A stretch of 64,000 nt of DNA from Pseudooceanicola aestuarii (GTDB lineage Bacteria > Pseudomonadota > Alphaproteobacteria > Rhodobacterales > Rhodobacteraceae). Below, one piece after another: positions 10,356-18,866 of this stretch (position 1 is the first letter of the stretch; every line of letters begins with the position of its first letter). The notes under the pieces are model-generated. The model saw nothing but the letters and a program-made list of their open reading frames with translations, was not told the origin of the DNA and searched no databases. The translations under genes were made by a program, and so were the position numbers. The stretch covers positions 62,001 through 126,000 of the forward strand of contig NZ_JAAFZC010000002.1 of NCBI RefSeq assembly GCF_010614805.1, read 5' to 3'.

Positions 10356-10669
10356 TCATCACGACCACCAGCACGATCGAAGGTCACCCGGTCCGCGATT
10401 ATCGCGGCCTGGTGGTGGGCGAGGCCATCATGGGCGCCAATGTCGTCCGCGATTTCTTTGCCGGGATCACCGATATCATCGGCGGTCGCTCCGGCGCTTA
10501 CGAGGCCAAGTTGCAGGATGCCCGCGACGTCGCCATGCGCGAGATCGAGGCCCGCGCCCGGGCGCTTGGCGCCAATGCGGTGGTGGGGGTGGACCTGGAT
10601 TACGAGGTTGTCGGCGACTCGATGCTGATGGTGTCGATCTCCGGCACCGCCGTGGTGATCGACCAGTGA
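10352..10669 (+). CDS. YbjQ/DUF74 family protein
   Basis: This 105-residue protein starts [20 protein letters not shown] and contains [15 protein letters not shown] and [20 protein letters not shown], the signature of YbjQ (UPF0145). These are small beta-rich pentameric proteins annotated as possible heavy-metal binders; the function is not established. It overlaps the FkbM gene by ATGA and the following gene by GTGA, so it is expressed with suf. Confidence 0.9.
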   Translation: MIITTTSTIEGHPVRDYRGLVVGEAIMGANVVRDFFAGITDIIGGRSGAYEAKLQDARDVAMREIEARARALGANAVVGVDLDYEVVGDSMLMVSISGTAVVIDQ

Positions 10670-11271
10670 CACCGGCCGCCGCATCCTCTTCGGCCACGCG
10701 CCCGGCCTTTACCTTCCCCGAACGGGAAGGCGCGGCATTGCGCACGGCCTATCAGGAGGCGGAGGTCATCCTGGAATATGGTGCTGGCGGCTCTACCGTT
10801 CTGGCGGCGGAATTGCCGGGCAAACAGGTCTTTTCGGTCGAAAGCGACGCCGATTTCCTGCACGGGATCGCCGCCTGGTTCGACGACAATCCACCGCGCG
10901 CCCAGGTGGTGCTGCACCACGCCGATATCGGCCCGACCAGGGAATGGGGCCACCCCAAGTCCGAAGCCGGGTGGCGACGCTTTGCCAGCTATCCGCTGGG
11001 GATCTGGGATCGCGACGATTTCACCCACCCCGATGTGGTGCTGGTCGATGGCCGGTTCCGGGCCGGCTGCGCGCTGGCCACCGCGTTTCGGATCACCCGT
11101 CCCGTCACGTTGCTGATCGACGATTATCGGCACCGTGACCAATATCACGAGGTCGAAGATTTCCTGGGCGCACCGATCCTCATCGGGCGTCTGGCGGTTT
11201 TCGACGTCACCCCCATGCCCATCCCCGCGGACCGTCTCGGGGATGTCATTCGAATGATGACGCGCGCCTAG
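10666..11271 (+). CDS. Rossmann-fold, methyltransferase-like protein
   Basis: This 201-residue protein has a SAM-binding-like segment, [19 protein letters not shown], followed by [14 protein letters not shown] and, later, [19 protein letters not shown], giving the G-rich loop, acidic strand and VDG strand of class I methyltransferases. It is similar in plan to small family members found near FkbM or glycosyltransferase genes; the substrate is unknown. The start is GTG at 10666, overlapping ybjQ by 4 bases. Fifty bases separate it from sufC. Confidence 0.7.
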   Translation: MTPAAASSSATRPAFTFPEREGAALRTAYQEAEVILEYGAGGSTVLAAELPGKQVFSVESDADFLHGIAAWFDDNPPRAQVVLHHADIGPTREWGHPKSEAGWRRFASYPLGIWDRDDFTHPDVVLVDGRFRAGCALATAFRITRPVTLLIDDYRHRDQYHEVEDFLGAPILIGRLAVFDVTPMPIPADRLGDVIRMMTRA

Positions 11272-11320
11272 GCGTTGCGTGAAAGCGCGCTTGATGCGTT
11301 GCGTGAAGAAGGAATTAAAT

Positions 11321-12076
11321 ATGCTGAATATCAGTGACTTGCACGTCAAACTTGAAGAAGAAGACAAGCAGATCCTCAAAGGTGTGAACCTTGAGGTCCA
11401 GGCGGGGAAGGTCCATGCGATCATGGGGCCCAACGGTTCGGGGAAATCGACGCTGTCCTACGTGCTGTCGGGCCGCGACGGCTACGAGGTGACCGGCGGC
11501 GCCGCCACGCTGGATGGCGATGACCTGCTGGACATGGAGCCCGAGGAACGCGCCGCCGCCGGTCTGTTCCTGGCATTCCAATACCCGGTGGAGATCCCGG
11601 GCGTCGGCAACATGACCTTCATGCGGACGGCGCTGAACGCGCAGCGCAAGGCCCGCGGTCAGGAGGAGATGAGCGCCGCCGATTTCCTCAAGCTGATCCG
11701 GGAGAAGGCCAAGGAGCTGAAGATCGACGCGGACATGCTGAAACGTCCTGTCAACGTCGGCTTCTCCGGTGGTGAGAAGAAACGGAACGAGATCCTTCAG
11801 ATGGCCCTGCTTGAGCCACGGATGTGCATCCTGGACGAGACGGATTCCGGGCTGGATGTCGATGCGATGAAACTGGTGTCCGACGGGGTGAACGCTCTGC
11901 GGGACGCCGGGCGCGGGTTTCTGGTGATCACCCATTACCAGCGCCTGCTGGACCACATCAAACCCGACGTGGTGCATATCATGGCCGATGGCCGCATCGT
12001 GAAGACCGGCGGGCCGGAACTGGCCCTGGAAGTCGAGAAGAACGGCTATGCCGATATCCTGGCGGAGGAGGCGTGA
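11321..12076 (+). CDS. sufC: Fe-S assembly ATPase SufC
   Basis: This 251-residue ABC-type ATPase powers SufBCD. It has Walker A GPNGSGKST, Q-loop LAFQYPVEIPGV, signature FSGGEKKRNEI, Walker B MCILDETDSGLDVDAM and H-loop VITHYQRLL. The FSGGEKKRNEI and LDETDSGLD forms are specific to SufC. The start at 11321 (MLNISDLHVKLEEED) is preceded by AAGGAA; an in-frame start 42 bases upstream is unlikely. sufD follows after two bases. Confidence 0.97.
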   Translation: MLNISDLHVKLEEEDKQILKGVNLEVQAGKVHAIMGPNGSGKSTLSYVLSGRDGYEVTGGAATLDGDDLLDMEPEERAAAGLFLAFQYPVEIPGVGNMTFMRTALNAQRKARGQEEMSAADFLKLIREKAKELKIDADMLKRPVNVGFSGGEKKRNEILQMALLEPRMCILDETDSGLDVDAMKLVSDGVNALRDAGRGFLVITHYQRLLDHIKPDVVHIMADGRIVKTGGPELALEVEKNGYADILAEEA

Positions 12077-12078
12077 AC

Positions 12079-13371
12079 ATGACGCTGCCCAAGGTCAAAC
12101 AGGACGCCACCGACGCGCGGCTGGCCGCGCTTGGCCCCGTGCCGGCGGGGGGCTGGTCCGCCGCCGCGCGAGCCGAGGCGCTGGCGCGGGTGCAGGCCGC
12201 GGGCCTGCCCGGCGCGCGCGATGAATATTGGAAATACACCAGGCCGCAAAGCCTGGTGCAGCCCGACGCCCCCGAGGCCGCGCCGGTCGAAGCGGAGGCG
12301 GGCGATGTCCCTACTTTCGACGGGGTCGACGCCCTGACCCTCGTCTTCGTGGACGGGGTGTTCGACGCTCAGGCCTCTGACCCGCTGGAACTGGAGGGTG
12401 TCAGCATCGAGCGGCTGGCGCAGAGCGATGCCGACATCCATTGGGCGCAAGCCCATTACGGCACGCTGGAGGCGCGCGGGCAAGACCCAGTCAGCCGGCC
12501 GCTGGCCGCGCTGAACACCGCCTATGCCACCGATGGCCTGCTGATCCGCGTCACCGGTACCGCGCCGCGCCCGATCTCGGTTGTCTATCGCCACGAGGCG
12601 ACGACCTCCGACGCGATGCTGCACCACGTGGTGAAGCTGGAACAGGACGCGGAACTGACATTGCTGGAAAGCGGCCCGGCCGCCGCCCGGCTGAACCATG
12701 TTCTTGAGGTCGAGGTCGCGGATGATGCGACTTTCCACCACGTGCGCGCGCAGGGCCGGGACCATGCCCGCCGGGCCGCCACGCATATCTTCACCCGGCT
12801 GGGTCGGGAAAGCACCTTCAAGTCGTTCACCATGACGATGAACGGCGCGCTGACCCGCAATGATTGCGTGATCGAGATGACGGGTGACGATGCTGTGGCC
12901 CATGTCGCCGGCACCTGTCTGGGCGATGGCGATTTTCACCATGACGACACCGTGTTCATTACCCATGACGCCCTGAATTGCGAAAGCCGGCAGGTGTTCA
13001 AGAAGGTTCTGCGCAACGGCGCCGTTGGGGTATTCCAGGGCAAGATTCTGGTCAAGGAAGGCGCGCAGAAGACCGACGGCTACCAGATCAGCCAATCGCT
13101 GCTGCTGGATGGCGACAGCGAGTTCTACGCCAAGCCGGAGTTGGAAATCTATGCCGATGACGTGGCCTGTTCGCATGGCTCCACCTCGGGGGCGATCGAC
13201 GAGGAAGGCCTGTTCTACCTGCGCGCGCGCGGCGTACCGCTGGCCGAGGCGCAGGACCTGATGACCCTGGCCTTCCTGGCCGAGGCGTTGCAGGAGATCG
13301 ATGATGACGACCTGGCAGAACTGCTGAGCGCGCGGCTCTGGTCCTGGCTGGAACGGCGCCGCGCGGGCTGA
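12079..13371 (+). CDS. sufD: Fe-S assembly scaffold protein SufD
   Basis: This 430-residue partner of SufB has the conserved DEYWKYTRP motif at the N-terminus, the right-handed beta-helix core, and the C-terminal signature YADDVACSHGSTSGAIDEE followed by LFYLRARGVPLAEAQ. The ATG at 12079 is used; a GTG six bases upstream would overlap sufC as GTGA and is an equally possible start. The stop is followed by the GTG of the next gene after six bases. Confidence 0.95.
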   Translation: MTLPKVKQDATDARLAALGPVPAGGWSAAARAEALARVQAAGLPGARDEYWKYTRPQSLVQPDAPEAAPVEAEAGDVPTFDGVDALTLVFVDGVFDAQASDPLELEGVSIERLAQSDADIHWAQAHYGTLEARGQDPVSRPLAALNTAYATDGLLIRVTGTAPRPISVVYRHEATTSDAMLHHVVKLEQDAELTLLESGPAAARLNHVLEVEVADDATFHHVRAQGRDHARRAATHIFTRLGRESTFKSFTMTMNGALTRNDCVIEMTGDDAVAHVAGTCLGDGDFHHDDTVFITHDALNCESRQVFKKVLRNGAVGVFQGKILVKEGAQKTDGYQISQSLLLDGDSEFYAKPELEIYADDVACSHGSTSGAIDEEGLFYLRARGVPLAEAQDLMTLAFLAEALQEIDDDDLAELLSARLWSWLERRRAG

Positions 13372-13377
13372 TCCGGG

Positions 13378-13878
13378 GTGTCGCTGCTTCGCAATATCGC
13401 CGCGACCTATCGCGGGCCGGGCCAGGTGGCGCGCCGCCTTCTGGATCCGGCCCCGCGTGAGGACCGGACGCTGGTGATGATGATGGGGAGCTGTGCCACC
13501 ATCTTCGTCGCGCAATGGCCGCAATTGTCGCGCCAGGCTTTCGAGACCGGCCAGGAGCTGGATATGCTGATGACCAACACGCTGTTCGGTTTGCTGTTTC
13601 TGCTGCCGCTGGCGCTTTACGGGCTGGCGGCGCTGGCGCATCTTGTGGCCAAACCGCTGGGCGGGCAGGGCAGTTTCGCCGCCGCCCGCGCAGTTCTGTC
13701 CTGGGCGCTGGTGGCCGCGATGCCGGCCTATCTGCTGTGGGGGCTGACGGCGGGATTCGTCGGGCCTGGTGCGGCCAAGGATCTGACAGGGCTGGTTTTC
13801 CTGGCCCTGTTCCTGTGGTTCTGGAGCATGGGAATGCGGGTGGCCGAATTCGGCCGGCAATCGGAGGGCCAGGCGTGA
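13378..13878 (+). CDS. YIP1-family membrane protein (first of two)
   Basis: This 166-residue inner-membrane protein begins with a short amphipathic stretch (GPGQVARRLLDPAPREDRT) and then has about four hydrophobic helices, ending FLWFWSMGMRVAEFGRQ. It fits the bacterial YIP1 domain family seen in Rhodobacteraceae suf operons. No catalytic motif is seen. It starts at GTG 13378 and overlaps the next gene by GTGA. Its role in Fe-S assembly, if any, is unknown. Confidence 0.75.
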   Translation: MSLLRNIAATYRGPGQVARRLLDPAPREDRTLVMMMGSCATIFVAQWPQLSRQAFETGQELDMLMTNTLFGLLFLLPLALYGLAALAHLVAKPLGGQGSFAAARAVLSWALVAAMPAYLLWGLTAGFVGPGAAKDLTGLVFLALFLWFWSMGMRVAEFGRQSEGQA

Positions 13879-14435
13879 ACTGGGTCGAATTCGGCAAGCA
13901 GACGATACTGGATCCCCGTGCCGCCGGGGCGCAATTGGTGCGGATGCACCTGCCGCGTGACGCGGGCTGGAGCCTTCTGGCCCTGCTGGCAATCCTGAAC
14001 GGCATTCTCTACTGGGCGTTGTTGCCGGCAGAATTCCTGACCGCGCCGCTGGACGGGCCCGTCGCCCTGACGCTGGTGGTGGGGGTGGCGCTGCTGCTGT
14101 CGTCGGCCACGCTGACGCTGGCCGGGCGGATGCTGGGCGGGCAGGGTGATTTCGACACCCTGCTGCGGGTCACCATCTGGCTACAGGTGCTGCGCCTGGT
14201 GGCACAGATCGGGGTCTCGCTGCTGAGCCTCGCCCTGCCGCCGCTGGCCGCGCTGGCCTCCTTTGCCGTGGGGGTCTGGGGGCTCTATATCGTCACCTGC
14301 CTGGTGACGGAGGCGCATGGCTTCTCCAGCCTGTTGCGCGGGCTGGCCGTGATCGGCCTGTCCTTCATCGCCGCCGTGATGTTTCTGGCGGTGCTGCTCA
14401 CGCTTGTCGGGGTGACGCCCCAGGGAACGATCTGA
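13875..14435 (+). CDS. YIP1-family membrane protein (second of two)
   Basis: This 186-residue protein has about five transmembrane helices, with the opening WVEFGKQTILDPRAAGAQLV resembling the amphipathic start of its neighbour. It matches the YIP1 domain pattern. The GTG start at 13875 overlaps the preceding gene, and its TGA overlaps the sufS ATG by one base, so expression is coupled to sufS. The pair may be an ancient tandem duplication or a heterodimer. Function unknown. Confidence 0.78.
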   Translation: MNWVEFGKQTILDPRAAGAQLVRMHLPRDAGWSLLALLAILNGILYWALLPAEFLTAPLDGPVALTLVVGVALLLSSATLTLAGRMLGGQGDFDTLLRVTIWLQVLRLVAQIGVSLLSLALPPLAALASFAVGVWGLYIVTCLVTEAHGFSSLLRGLAVIGLSFIAAVMFLAVLLTLVGVTPQGTI

Positions 14436-15655
14436 TGTACGATGTCGATGCCATTCGAAGCGATTTTCCGATCCTCTCGCGGGAGGTCAACGGCAAGCCG
14501 CTGGTCTATCTCGACAACGGGGCCTCTGCCCAGAAACCGCAGGCCGTGATCGACGCGGTGACGCTGGCCTATTCGCATGAATATTCCAATGTCCACCGCG
14601 GGTTGCACTACCTCTCCAACCTCGCGACCGAAAAATACGAAGCCGTGCGCGGTACCGTCGCCCGGTTCCTGAACGCCCCTTCGGAGGAGGAGATCGTGCT
14701 GACCTCCGGCACGACGGAGGGGATCAACCTGGTCGCCTATGGCTGGGCGATGGAACATATGCAGGCCGGTGACGAGATCGTCCTGTCGGTGGCCGAGCAC
14801 CACGCCAATATCGTGCCCTGGCATTTCCTGCGCGAACGCATGGGGATCAAGCTGGTCTGGGTGGATGTGGAGGCCGATGGCGCCCTGGACCCGGAGAAGG
14901 TCATCGCCGCCATGGGGCCGCGCACCCGGCTGGTCGCCGTGACCCACATGTCCAACGTTCTGGGCAGCGTCACCGATGCACGCAGCATCTGCCACGCCGC
15001 ACGCGCGCGCGGGATCGCCAGTCTGCTGGACGGCTCTCAGGCCGCGGTGCATGGCCCGGTGGACGTGGCCGATCTGGGCTGCGATTTCTACCCGATCACC
15101 GGGCACAAGCTGTATGGGCCCAGCGGCTCGGGTGCGATCTATATCCGCGCGGAGCGGCAGGCCGAGATGCGCCCGTTCATGGGCGGCGGCGACATGATCC
15201 GGGAGGTCACGAAGGACGCCGTGACCTATGCCGATCCGCCGATGAAGTTCGAAGCCGGTACCCCCGGTATCGTCCAGACCATCGGGTTGGGCGTGGCGCT
15301 GGACTACATGATGTCCGTGGGCATGGCCGATATCGCCGCGCATGAGGCCGATCTGGCCGCCTATGCCCAGGCGCGGCTGTCAGGATGCAACTGGCTGACC
15401 TTGCAGGGCAATGCCGCGGGGAAGGGGGCGATCTTCTCCTTTACCATGGCCGGGGCGGGGCATGCGCATGACATCTCCACCATCCTCGACAAGAAGGGCG
15501 TGGCGGTGCGCGCCGGCCATCATTGCGCGGGGCCGTTGATGGCCCATTACGGCATTACCGCAAGCTGCCGGGCCTCTTTTGGCATGTACAACACCCGGGC
15601 CGAGGTCGACGCGCTGATCGACGCGCTGGAACTGGCGCACGACCTGCTGGGATGA
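14435..15655 (+). CDS. sufS: Cysteine desulfurase SufS
   Basis: This 406-residue group II cysteine desulfurase supplies sulfur to SufBCD. It begins [19 protein letters not shown], has PLP lysine in [19 protein letters not shown] and the loop Cys in [16 protein letters not shown], with [11 protein letters not shown] near the end. This RxGHHCA form separates SufS from the shorter desulfurase at the front of the operon. It is the last suf gene visible; no sufT or A-type carrier gene follows, because a tRNA gene and the island lie next. Confidence 0.97.
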   Translation: MYDVDAIRSDFPILSREVNGKPLVYLDNGASAQKPQAVIDAVTLAYSHEYSNVHRGLHYLSNLATEKYEAVRGTVARFLNAPSEEEIVLTSGTTEGINLVAYGWAMEHMQAGDEIVLSVAEHHANIVPWHFLRERMGIKLVWVDVEADGALDPEKVIAAMGPRTRLVAVTHMSNVLGSVTDARSICHAARARGIASLLDGSQAAVHGPVDVADLGCDFYPITGHKLYGPSGSGAIYIRAERQAEMRPFMGGGDMIREVTKDAVTYADPPMKFEAGTPGIVQTIGLGVALDYMMSVGMADIAAHEADLAAYAQARLSGCNWLTLQGNAAGKGAIFSFTMAGAGHAHDISTILDKKGVAVRAGHHCAGPLMAHYGITASCRASFGMYNTRAEVDALIDALELAHDLLG

Positions 15656-15657
15656 CC

Positions 15658-15706
15658 CGTCAGGCCGCCACGCCGCCGTTCCCGGCGCGCGCGCGCCGGC
15701 CTGACG
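15658..15706 (+). terminator. GC-rich hairpin after sufS
   Basis: Ten-base inverted repeats CGTCAGGCCG (15658-15667) and CGGCCTGACG (15697-15706) lie directly after the sufS stop. No T-run follows, so termination efficiency is uncertain; it may instead protect the mRNA 3' end. No gene is seen between here and the tRNA at 15788. Confidence 0.45.
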
Positions 15707-15787
15707 CAAGGGCCTCGTGAATTTCCCGCGATCGGTCGTTCGGAATGCATTGCAGCCCGGCACCGGATCGCCTATAGACCCTCGCAC

Positions 15788-15829
<42 letters not shown>

Positions 15830-15925
15830 GGAAGTCGTTTCAGCAAAGCGCTTGAAGGAAAAGATAAAAAGAGGCACGATAGAAGAAGTCGCACAGTTTT
15901 CCGCACAGATACTGCGGGAATCAGG

Positions 15926-16002
15926 GCACCCATAGCTCAGCTGGATAGAGTGTCGCCCTCCGAAGGCGAAGGTCGTAGGTTCGAATCCTACTGGGTGCGC
16001 CA
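15926..16002 (+). tRNA. tRNA-Arg(CCG), complete, island-borne
   Basis: This 77-base cloverleaf has acceptor GCACCCA pairing with TGGGTGC, D arm GCTC...GAGT, anticodon arm TCGCC-CTCCGAA-GGCGA (anticodon CCG), T arm GTAGG-TTCGAAT-CCTAC and an encoded CCA end. All stems pair. It differs from the split chromosomal gene in the anticodon stem, variable region and T arm, keeping pairing by compensatory changes. It lies inside the island, 97 bases past attL, and is the only intact CGG-reading tRNA in the window. Confidence 0.95.
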
Positions 16003-16077
16003 TCTTCTTTCTGCCGGTATACCCTCGTTTGCTCGTTCAGTGGTGCGGGGCGTAGGGGGTGGTAGGAGTGAGCGAGA

Positions 16078-16332
16078 ATGCGTCTTTCGCACAGATACTT
16101 CAAAAACTTCTCTGAGAAGTCGGAATTTGTGGATTGGCTTGGCCTATATGAAGGCCGTGCTTACCACAAAGGGTTCGCAGTTTCGTTCGATAATGAAGAA
16201 GCATTTTTCAAGTTCAGAGATGCGTTGAAGAAGGATCCTAAGCTCGCGGTCTTGGCTGACACCACTCCGCACCGCGACCAGTTAGGGTATAGCTTCTTAG
16301 CGTCGTGGGAACGGCGCTTGTTCCAAGTCTAA
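16078..16332 (+). CDS. Small protein of unknown function (84 aa)
   Basis: This 84-residue protein (MRLSHRYFKNFSEKSEFVDW) is soluble, with aromatic and charged residues and no recognisable motif. AGGAG lies about ten bases upstream of the ATG, which supports translation. It is the first island gene after the tRNA and points the same way as the methyltransferase gene that follows after 163 bases. I do not recognise the family. Confidence 0.55.
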   Translation: MRLSHRYFKNFSEKSEFVDWLGLYEGRAYHKGFAVSFDNEEAFFKFRDALKKDPKLAVLADTTPHRDQLGYSFLASWERRLFQV

Positions 16333-16495
16333 AATCTCGCTCAGCGCTTTCGTAACCGGTGAACATCGCGGCGTTCTGGGTTTTTGAGCCTTGTTTAGCC
16401 GATTTTTGACATATTTCGGCTATCGTGAATTGCCGGTTACCAGATATTGTTCTACAAGTGAAAGAAACCAAAACAAAGAAAACAAGGGGGGCTCT

Positions 16496-17155
16496 ATGAC
16501 TGCGTCTGACGACCTGCGCTCATTTCTGAAAGGCGACCGGTTCGCGACTGTTATGGCAGACCCGCCTTGGCGTTTCCAGAACCGCACCGGTAAGATTGCT
16601 CCCGAACACAAGCGGCTCGCACGGTACCCTACGATGACCTTGGAAGAAATCTGTGAGCTTCCTGTTTCCGAACACTTGGAAGACAGAGCGCATTGCTATC
16701 TCTGGGTTCCCAATGCCTTGTTGCCGGAAGGTCTTAAGGTTCTGGATGCCTGGGGCTTTCAATATAAATCTAATATCGTTTGGGAGAAGATCCGCAAAGA
16801 TGGCGGCCCTGATGGCCGTGGCGTGGGCTTCTATTTCCGCAATGTTACGGAAATCCTCCTCTTTGGAACGCGGGGGAAAGATGTGCGCACACTTCAACCT
16901 GGCCGGAGTCAGGTCAATTTCATTGAAGCTGAAGAGCCGGACAGTGACCTATTGAAAACTCGTAAACGAGAGCACAGCCGTAAGCCCGATGAACAATACG
17001 ACATTATCGAGTCGTGCTCTTGGGGGCCGTACTTGGAGTTGTTTGGTCGTGGCAAGCGTAAAGGCTGGACGGTTTGGGGAAATCAAGCCGAAGATGATTA
17101 CAAGCCAACTTGGAAAACCTACGCATATAATTCTTCGGCTCCTGCCGCCGAGTAG
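16496..17155 (+). CDS. MT-A70 family DNA N6-adenine methyltransferase
   Basis: This 219-residue SAM-dependent methyltransferase has the catalytic DPPW tetrad at residues 22-25 (MADPPWRFQNR) and the MT-A70 features CYLWVPNALLPEGLKVLDAW, NIVWEKIRKDGG and RNVTEILLFGTRG, then REHSRKPDEQYDIIESCS near the C-terminus. It probably methylates adenine in DNA. The start at 16496 has AAGGGGGG upstream; longer starts are not supported. It converges on the nuclease gene at 17156 with no base between the stops, suggesting a modification partner; a phage-type orphan methylase is the alternative. Confidence 0.88.
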   Translation: MTASDDLRSFLKGDRFATVMADPPWRFQNRTGKIAPEHKRLARYPTMTLEEICELPVSEHLEDRAHCYLWVPNALLPEGLKVLDAWGFQYKSNIVWEKIRKDGGPDGRGVGFYFRNVTEILLFGTRGKDVRTLQPGRSQVNFIEAEEPDSDLLKTRKREHSRKPDEQYDIIESCSWGPYLELFGRGKRKGWTVWGNQAEDDYKPTWKTYAYNSSAPAAE

Positions 17156-17992
17156 TCATTCCTTAACAACGGACGCCGGTAGGCCGATTAGCAAAAGCGG
17201 GCACGGGTTGCCTACACCCCTATCTATTCGGTCCTTGAGCTTGCTCCAGTGCGTTGTTGCTTGACCAAATTTATCGTTCACAAATTGCTTGGCAAACGCC
17301 TCAGAGAAGGGCGTTTGTCTGTCGAGTAGCTTCTGAACAGCTTCTCTTTGACGCTTGGTTCTGTCCTTCATCCCGAAGGCTTCAACCATCTCGCTCTCAT
17401 CTATGAAACCGTGCTTTTCAATACAACGCTGTACAATGCCAAGCATACCTTCTTGAAGACTCGCTCCTCGCGTAATCAAGACACCCACCGATATTGCTGA
17501 TTGAGCGTGGAGCCTTTGAAAGTTTTCCAGGTCTCTGTCAAAGAATGGGTCTTTGTTGTTCCATTCGATTTCAAGGGCAATGTTTCCTGTTTCCGACCAT
17601 CTGACATGGTCAATCTCGTGGCTGTTAGAGACGGTTTCTTTGCCATCGACTATCAGGCGAAAATCGAAATTATGTTTGGGCCATTCCACTTCGTAGAGCC
17701 GACGCCGTAGACGCTGCGTAGAAGGTGCCTCACCGCCCCCCGAGCCGATGAGCTCTTCGGCTGGGATCTCTACTTCCAGAAGCGCTTTTTCAAGTTCGCC
17801 CGATATTTCAGGGAAATCGACGGACAAAATCGCTCCGGCGTGGTTGCGGATAGCAATATCAAATCCTTTATCGGTTAAGCTTTCGAACACTCCTGCCCCC
17901 AACTTTGTCAGTACCAGGGAATGTTCAAGCGCAAGCTGTGTGCGTGGCGTCGATTCCCTCTTGGAAAGCAGTCTGCAACGGGCTGCGGGCAA
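17156..17992 (-). CDS. BglII/BstYI-like type II restriction endonuclease
   Basis: This protein of about 278 residues carries HEIDHVRWSE followed by IALEIEWNNKDPFFDRDL and a later SAISVGVLITRG strand, the pattern of the BglII/BstYI nuclease family, with acidic residues D128, E141 and E143 as candidate metal ligands. It should cut DNA at sites protected by the abutting MT-A70 methyltransferase. The start shown is TTG at 17992; the frame is open further upstream without ATG, so the N-terminus is uncertain. The target sequence cannot be read from the protein. Confidence 0.7.
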   Translation of the reverse strand: MPAARCRLLSKRESTPRTQLALEHSLVLTKLGAGVFESLTDKGFDIAIRNHAGAILSVDFPEISGELEKALLEVEIPAEELIGSGGGEAPSTQRLRRRLYEVEWPKHNFDFRLIVDGKETVSNSHEIDHVRWSETGNIALEIEWNNKDPFFDRDLENFQRLHAQSAISVGVLITRGASLQEGMLGIVQRCIEKHGFIDESEMVEAFGMKDRTKRQREAVQKLLDRQTPFSEAFAKQFVNDKFGQATTHWSKLKDRIDRGVGNPCPLLLIGLPASVVKE

Positions 17993-18070
17993 TGCAAAGG
18001 CGAAAGAGTTCGGAACAAGAGGCAGTCCAAAGCGACGCGAGCTAGTTATTTTCTCTTGGATGTACAGATG

Positions 18071-18103
18071 AAAAAGACCCTACCGATTTGCCTCGGTAGG
18101 GTC
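18071..18103 (-). terminator. Terminator of the VirB2-like operon
   Basis: Perfect 11-bp stem GACCCTACCGA (18076-18086) with TCGGTAGGGTC (18093-18103), loop of six, followed on the minus strand by TTTTT. It ends the two minus-strand genes at 18174-18766. Confidence 0.85.
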
Positions 18104-18173
18104 TTCTGTGCCGCCCAACTTTCACACAAGGTTAGACCAGAAAAAGATAGGTCGGGTTGGCCTGTTCTCAAAG

Positions 18174-18455
18174 CTATGAGCATACTTTTTTGTGAGTTTT
18201 GAAATACCCCAGGTATCTCATATCTTCATAAACAAGCCGCCCGCCTTCCGGCGCCAACGGCGGGTAATAATAAACCCCGTGCGTATCGAACCTAATACAC
18301 AATTGACCGAACTCCGTCCGGTCCTCTGGATTGTGTTTTGGGATTGTTCCTTGGCACCCCGTCGGGTCCGGCGCTACGCGAACCCAGGAGCACAACGCAG
18401 AAGCGGGCGACGCAAGCGTCGCCCCTACTGCTGTGGCTATTAGGAACTTGCGCAC
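18174..18455 (-). CDS. Small exported protein (93 aa)
   Basis: The protein has a clear signal peptide (MRKFLIATAVGATLASPASA, cleavage about residue 20) and a 73-residue mature part with four cysteines, prolines and tyrosines (THGVYYYPPLAPEGGRL). It is probably periplasmic or surface-located. It overlaps the pilin-like gene at 18440-18766 by 16 bases and is translated after it, so the two probably work together. No family recognised. Confidence 0.65.
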   Translation of the reverse strand: MRKFLIATAVGATLASPASALCSWVRVAPDPTGCQGTIPKHNPEDRTEFGQLCIRFDTHGVYYYPPLAPEGGRLVYEDMRYLGYFKTHKKVCS

Positions 18456-18766
18456 GAGTCCAATCCCCCTTTGTCGCCGGTTATGAAACTTAGGAGAAGG
18501 TCAGCCATCGCAACAATGAAAAGGCCACCCCCCAAAGCAATCAGATGGGCGAACTTGAAACGACCCAAGAACGCAGAAACTGCGATAACCACAAGGCCGA
18601 TGGCCCCAATTACGTAAGCAGCACCAAAAACAAACTCTTGGATTGCGTTAAGTTTGGAGCAAGATTTTTTAAAGATTTCATTCTCATCTGCGAATGCGGG
18701 ACCAGCAACAAAAAGAACTATCCCTATCAGCAATATTTGAATGATGTGTATGTGTTTGAGTGTCAT
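18440..18766 (-). CDS. TrbC/VirB2-like pilin protein
   Basis: This 108-residue protein has a signal peptide ending GPAFA and two hydrophobic helices (about residues 48-67 and 72-95) joined by a short basic loop, GRFKFAH. That is the layout of VirB2/TrbC conjugative pilins, which are inserted in the inner membrane before assembly. None of the other type IV secretion genes is present in the island, so it is an orphan. Transcription diverges from the Flp-like gene across a palindrome. Confidence 0.65.
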   Translation of the reverse strand: MTLKHIHIIQILLIGIVLFVAGPAFADENEIFKKSCSKLNAIQEFVFGAAYVIGAIGLVVIAVSAFLGRFKFAHLIALGGGLFIVAMADLLLSFITGDKGGLDSCASS

Positions 18767-18797
18767 TGTAACCTCCTGCTTTTCTTTGACAGTAGTC

Positions 18798-18837
18798 AGA
18801 TAGAGAATTTTGGGACGCGTCCCAAAGTTCTCTATCT
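18798..18837. repeat. 40-bp near-perfect palindrome between two divergent pilin-like genes
   Basis: The two 20-base halves meet at ACGCGT (centre 18817/18818) and are complementary except for one position. It sits 32 bases upstream of the VirB2-like start and 30 bases upstream of the Flp-like start. It could be a shared operator or a cruciform; a terminator is unlikely because no T-run follows. Confidence 0.9.
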
Positions 18838-18866
18838 CCTGGTCAGAACAAACAGGAGGATTTCAA

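Noticed and set aside
12046-13992. 648-codon open frame on the minus strand
   Set aside because: Antisense to sufD and the first YIP1 gene, both well supported.
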